From: Ramlibacter sp.
GTDB taxonomy: Bacteria; Pseudomonadota; Gammaproteobacteria; Burkholderiales; Burkholderiaceae_C
Assembly: GCA_016713005.1 (NCBI GenBank)
Contig: JADJPY010000001.1
Span: 682,001 to 746,000, forward strand
Length of the DNA: 64,000 nt
Direction of reading: 5' to 3'
Made by a program: the position numbers and the translations under genes. The notes below the pieces were generated by a model. The model was not told the DNA's origin. It saw only the letters and a list, made by a program, of their open reading frames with translations, and did no database searches. Below, piece after piece: positions 60,207 through 64,000 of this stretch. Numbering within the stretch: position 1 is the first letter of the stretch; every line of letters begins with the position of its first letter.

Positions 60207-63200
60207 TCAGGCGCTGCGCGTTTTCAGCAGCCGCAGGCCGTTGAACACCACCAGCAGGCTCGCTCCCATGTCAGCGAACACCGCCATCCACAGCGTCGCG
60301 GTGCCCGTCATTGCCAGCACCAGGAACACTGCCTTGATGCCCAGTGCCAGTGCGATGTTCTGCTTCAGGATCGCCCCCGTCTTTCGGCTCAGGCGGATGA
60401 ACTGCGGGATCTTGCGCAAGTCGTCGTCCATCAACGCGACGTCGGCCGTCTCGATCGCAGTGTCGGTACCTGCTGCCCCCATCGCGAACCCGATGCTGGA
60501 CTTGGCGAGCGCCGGTGCGTCGTTGATGCCGTCTCCGACCATGCCCACCGTGCCGTGGGCGGCAAGTTCGGCATCGATGGCCTTGAGTTTGTCTTGCGGC
60601 AGCAAGCCGCCGCGCGCATCGTCGATACCCACATCGCGGGCGATCACGCTGGCCGTCTGCTGGTTGTCGCCGGTCAGCATGACCGTGCGCACGCCCAGAG
60701 CGTGCAACTCGCCGATCGCCTCACGGCTGGAGTCGCGGACGGTGTCCGCCACCCCGATGACGGCCAATGCCTCGTTCTGACTGGCGATGGCGATGGCAGT
60801 CTTTCCCTCCCCCTCAAGCTTCTTCAGCGCGGTTTCCGCGGGCGCACTGCCGATTCCCAGTTCCTGCAGCAGCCTGTGGCTGCCGAGGTAGTACCACTGC
60901 CCGGCCACGCGGCCCTTGACACCGCGTCCGGTGAGCGACTCGAAATCGTCCACCTCCGCCAGCGCCTGACCGCGCTTGTCACGCCAGTGCGCGGCTACAG
61001 CGCCCGAAACCGGATGGTCGGAACGGGCGGCCAAGCTGGCCGCCAGGCGCAGTGCCTCGCCCTCATCTGACGCGATGCGCACGACGTCGGTGACGACCGG
61101 CTTGCCTTGCGTGATGGTGCCGGTCTTGTCCAGAGCGAGCGATCGGAGCTGGCGGCCTTGCTCCAGATAGGCGCCACCCTTGATCAGGATCCCGCGGCGC
61201 GCCGCCGCGGCAAGGCCGCTCACCACCGTCACCGGCGTGGAGATGACCAAGGCGCAGGGGCAGGCGATCACCAGCAGCACCAGCGCCTTGTAGACCCAGT
61301 CCATCCAGGCGCCCCCGAAGAAAAGGGGCGGCACCAACATGACCGCCAACGCCACCGCAAAGACCGCCGGGGTATATACCTTGGCGAACTGGTCGATGAA
61401 GCGCTGGGTGGGCGCGCGGCTACCCTGGGCCTCTTCGACTGCCTTGATGATGCGCGCCAGCGTGGAGTGCGTGGCCTCGGCCGTCACCCGATAGACGAAG
61501 GAGCCGGTTTCGTTGATCGTTCCGGCGAACACGGTGTCGCCAGCGGCTTTCGCCACCGGGATGCTCTCACCAGTGATGGGCGCCTGGTTGACCGCCGACT
61601 GGCCACTCTCCAGGATGCCGTCCAGCGGGATGCGTTCGCCCGGCCGGACGCGAACGGGCTGGCCCACTGCCACTGTTTTAGCGGGCACCTCCAGCCAACT
61701 GCCATCAGGTTGTTGCACGGTCGCTTGCTCCGGCGCCATCGCCAGGAGGCCCCGGATCGCGTTGCGGGCGCGGTCCAGCGAAAGCACTTCGATGACTTCG
61801 GCCAGCGCGAACAGGAACATCACCATCGCCGCTTCGGGCCACTGGCCGATGAGGATCGCACCAGTAACCGCGATCGACATCAGCGCGTTGATATTGAGAA
61901 TGCCGCTCCTGAGCGCCAGCCAGCCCTTCTTGTAGGTGGGCCAGCCGCCGGTGGCGATGGATACCAACGCGAGGGCAATCACCGGCCAGGCGGAGTCATT
62001 CCCCGTGCTGAATGCAATGACTTCGGCCACGGTGGCGCTCACGCCGGCTATGGCCATCAAGCCCCACTGGCGCTTGCTCACCGAGGGTTTGGGTGATTCC
62101 TCGATGTCGGCGCCTGCATCCGGCACGGCCTTCATCCCTATCGAGTGCAAGGCGGACTCCAGGTCGGCGACCGGGACCGTGTGCGACACCGTCAGTTTGC
62201 GCTGCATCAGATTGAAGTCCAGGGACTGGACCCCCGGCATGTGCTGCAGCTTCTCACGGATCAGGCCCTCTTCCGTCGGGCAGTCCATGTTCTCGATTCG
62301 ATAGACGCTGAGCTGCGCGCCGCCAGGGGAAGAGACAACTGCCTCCGCTGCCGGCAAGCCGATGTCTTTCAGCGCGTTGACGATCGTCTCGCTCGACGGC
62401 AATGTGTGCCGCACGGTCAGCTTTCGCTGCATCAAATTGAAATCGAGGCCGTCGATCCCCTCGAGCGAGCCCAGCCGCTTGCGGATCAGGCCTTCTTCCG
62501 TGGGGCAGTCCATCTTTTCGATGCGGAAGTTGTCGGAGCGCACAGGCGCGCCGACGGATGCACCGGGCGTTGGCGCCGGCAGCTGTGCGTCCGCCGGCGG
62601 CATGCCAATCTCCGTCAGGGCCCGCACAACTGCGTCCGTATCCGGTAGCCGGTGGACGACAGTCAGGCGGCGCTGCGGCAAATCGAATTCCAGCTCCTCG
62701 ATGCCAGCCATCCCTTGCAAGCGCTCGCGCACTTGCCGCTCCTGGTTGCGGCAATCCATCTTCGGCACATGGAGGGTGGATCGAATTGGCAATTCAACTG
62801 GCTGGTGCTGCGTCCCGGGCATTCCCAAGGCAGCGAGCGCATCGATGACCGCAACCGAATCGGGCAAGCGGTGCTCAACCGTCAGGACACGCTGCGCGAG
62901 GTCGAAGCGCAAGTCCTCGACGCCGGCGATCTGTCCCAAGCGCTCACGGATCTGCGCGACTTCGTTCTTGCAGTCCATGCGCGGAACGTGGAACGCTTCC
63001 GTGCGCACTTCCTGCAGTCCGGGTGGCAATCCGAGCTCGACGAGCGCCGCAGTCACGGGTGACACGTCGTCCAGCCGGTGCGTCACCGTCAGTCGATGCT
63101 GCTGCAGGTCGAACCCGAGCGCCTCGACCCCCGCGATCTGGCCCACGCGCTGGCGGATCTGGCGCTCTTCGCTCGGGCAATCCATCTTCTCGATGTAGAA

Positions 63201-63299
63201 GATGGTGTCGATCGCTGGCCGCGCTGAGCCCACCAGGGGCTGGCTGGCCAGCGATTCACATGCGGCGGTACCGCACGATTTTGTGCTGCTGGAATCCAT
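60207..63299 (-). CDS. cadA: Heavy-metal P1B-type ATPase with five N-terminal HMA-like domains
   Basis: 1030-residue inner-membrane pump, most like CadA/ZntA/PbrA exporters of Cd, Zn or Pb. Five tandem HMA-like repeats fill residues 1-390. Each has a single-Cys MDC motif (Cys41, 110, 183, 265, 340) instead of CxxC. The ATPase core follows: TGES, CPC in ACPCALVIS, phosphorylation site DKTGT, SDHP and MVGDGINDAPA. The start ATG 63299 has GGAGAG upstream; ATG 63314 is an alternative. A MerR-type promoter lies 32 bp upstream; the CDF gene precedes it. Confidence 0.93.
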   Translation of the reverse strand: MDSSSTKSCGTAACESLASQPLVGSARPAIDTIFYIEKMDCPSEERQIRQRVGQIAGVEALGFDLQQHRLTVTHRLDDVSPVTAALVELGLPPGLQEVRTEAFHVPRMDCKNEVAQIRERLGQIAGVEDLRFDLAQRVLTVEHRLPDSVAVIDALAALGMPGTQHQPVELPIRSTLHVPKMDCRNQERQVRERLQGMAGIEELEFDLPQRRLTVVHRLPDTDAVVRALTEIGMPPADAQLPAPTPGASVGAPVRSDNFRIEKMDCPTEEGLIRKRLGSLEGIDGLDFNLMQRKLTVRHTLPSSETIVNALKDIGLPAAEAVVSSPGGAQLSVYRIENMDCPTEEGLIREKLQHMPGVQSLDFNLMQRKLTVSHTVPVADLESALHSIGMKAVPDAGADIEESPKPSVSKRQWGLMAIAGVSATVAEVIAFSTGNDSAWPVIALALVSIATGGWPTYKKGWLALRSGILNINALMSIAVTGAILIGQWPEAAMVMFLFALAEVIEVLSLDRARNAIRGLLAMAPEQATVQQPDGSWLEVPAKTVAVGQPVRVRPGERIPLDGILESGQSAVNQAPITGESIPVAKAAGDTVFAGTINETGSFVYRVTAEATHSTLARIIKAVEEAQGSRAPTQRFIDQFAKVYTPAVFAVALAVMLVPPLFFGGAWMDWVYKALVLLVIACPCALVISTPVTVVSGLAAAARRGILIKGGAYLEQGRQLRSLALDKTGTITQGKPVVTDVVRIASDEGEALRLAASLAARSDHPVSGAVAAHWRDKRGQALAEVDDFESLTGRGVKGRVAGQWYYLGSHRLLQELGIGSAPAETALKKLEGEGKTAIAIASQNEALAVIGVADTVRDSSREAIGELHALGVRTVMLTGDNQQTASVIARDVGIDDARGGLLPQDKLKAIDAELAAHGTVGMVGDGINDAPALAKSSIGFAMGAAGTDTAIETADVALMDDDLRKIPQFIRLSRKTGAILKQNIALALGIKAVFLVLAMTGTATLWMAVFADMGASLLVVFNGLRLLKTRSA

Positions 63300-63330
63300 C
63301 GCTCGACTCTCCATTTTTCTTGATGAGGGC

Positions 63331-63361
63331 ACGATACACCTTATAGTCGCTTCAGGGTCAA
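63331..63361 (-). promoter_or_regulatory. MerR-type promoter of the metal ATPase operon
   Basis: On the minus strand -35 TTGACC (63361-63356) and -10 TATCGT (63336-63331) are separated by 19 bp, the long spacer typical of MerR-family promoters. An imperfect dyad, ACCCTGAAG to ATAAGGT, lies between them, as at CadR/PbrR/ZntR operators. Confidence 0.8.
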
Positions 63362-63405
63362 ACTGGCTCCGCAGCCAGTCACCCCTCAATGCGGCCTCGC
63401 GAGGT

Positions 63406-63999
63406 TCAGTCGGAACTGGAAGCGGGCGATTCGCGTGAAGCCTTGCGGGCGTGCCCGAGGATTTCTCTTCCGCCGTTGGCCGCAAACAGGGCCGAGACGA
63501 TGCCCAGGATGAGGTCCGGCACGTTCGATCCCAGCCACAGCACGAGGACTCCGCTGGCAAGGATCGCCATGTTCACGATCGAGTCGTTGCTGGTGAAGAT
63601 GGCGGATGCCTTGAAGTTGACGTCTTCGCCTTTGTGGCGCTTGAGCAGGCGCAGGCAGTACACATTGATCACCGCGTTCACCCCGGCCATCACCATCATG
63701 GCCGGCCCGATCGGCGCTTCTGAGCCCAGGAACCTGCGAATGACCTCGCCGACCAGCAGGATCGACAGGCCGATCAGGAGCCACCCGGACAGCCGCGCCG
63801 CCGCGACCTTGGCGCGCACGCTGCGGCCGACTGCGTAGATGCCCACAGCGTACACGGACGCGTCTGCCAGATTGTCCAGCGCCGCGCCGATCAGCGCCGT
63901 CGATGACGCCCACATACCCACGCCCATTCCGAGCGCACTTTGTGCCAGATTGATCAGCAGCACGTACCAGAGGATCCTGCGGTCCTGCGCGTTGCTGGA
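63406..63999 (-). CDS. Cation diffusion facilitator family transporter (5' partial)
   Basis: Metal/proton antiporter; the 5' end lies beyond the window, so 198 residues are visible. The sequence RRILWYVLLINLAQ (from base 63980) leads to ALDNLADASVYAVGIYAV, which holds the metal-site Asp pair of helix 2. A second pair is in FTSNDSIVNMAI (helix 5). The usual cytosolic C-terminal domain is missing: after the last helix the protein ends at about 40 residues. It would act with the P-type ATPase in Zn/Cd/Co efflux. Confidence 0.85.
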   Translation of the reverse strand, partial: SSNAQDRRILWYVLLINLAQSALGMGVGMWASSTALIGAALDNLADASVYAVGIYAVGRSVRAKVAAARLSGWLLIGLSILLVGEVIRRFLGSEAPIGPAMMVMAGVNAVINVYCLRLLKRHKGEDVNFKASAIFTSNDSIVNMAILASGVLVLWLGSNVPDLILGIVSALFAANGGREILGHARKASRESPASSSD

Positions 64000-64000
64000 C

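Overview
This window is a high-GC betaproteobacterial chromosome segment, best placed in the Comamonadaceae (Acidovorax/Hydrogenophaga/Polaromonas type). The gene orders carB-greA, yhbY/rlmE-ftsH-folP-glmM, the cys operon and mltG-tmk-holB-pilZ-tatD fit this group. So does an interspersed repeat of about 60 bp that I count eleven times between 3.9 and 52.8 kb. No rRNA, tRNA or CRISPR array was seen.

Layout. 1-10.1 kb: core genes, namely carB (5' end outside the window), greA, a DUF4149 membrane protein, yhbY, rlmE, ftsH, folP, glmM and a GNAT. 10.1-13.9 kb: an arsenic operon reading leftwards (arsR, an unusual ATP-grasp-like enzyme, arsI, arsC, acr3) from a promoter whose operator overlaps the arsR start codon. 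14.0-17.1 kb: an OlsB-like acyltransferase, a vapBC toxin-antitoxin pair, and a ferredoxin reductase with its ferredoxin. 17.1-23.2 kb: assimilatory sulfate reduction (cysN, cysD, cysH, DUF934, cysI, TauE/SafE permease), tightly overlapped. 23.5-28.5 kb: a degenerate response regulator, mnmC, yggX, azoR and a LysR regulator. 28.6-38.5 kb: a type I secretion system (ABC exporter and HlyD adaptor), a tiny two-helix membrane protein, and an 1888-residue RTX protein. 38.6-53.6 kb: mainly core genes (dsbB, tex, patatin, UDP-glucose dehydrogenase, Fe-alcohol dehydrogenase, a thioesterase-GNAT fusion, an O-antigen-ligase-like protein, ygfZ, mltG, tmk, holB, pilZ, tatD). 54.3-64 kb: an accessory region with an H-NS-like protein, KfrA and a metal-resistance block (czcI-like, tlpA, lspA, a five-HMA P-type ATPase, a CDF pump) interspersed with gene fragments.

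The most interesting system is the type I secretion locus. The RTX protein carries what looks like a FrpC-type self-processing module, with an Asp-Pro bond at residues 155-156. Everything upstream of that bond (an AT-rich, glycine-rich, hydrophobic N-terminus) and the small membrane gene before it differ in composition from the rest. This suggests an exchangeable toxin payload plus immunity protein, cut loose after export. It is an inference and needs testing.

A second striking feature is the 60-bp repeat. It sits not only between genes but inside them: it encodes the N-termini of CysN and DUF934, internal segments of HlyD, DsbB and DUF4149, and the stop codon of a response regulator. I found no copy in the 53.6-64 kb accessory region, consistent with later acquisition of that region.
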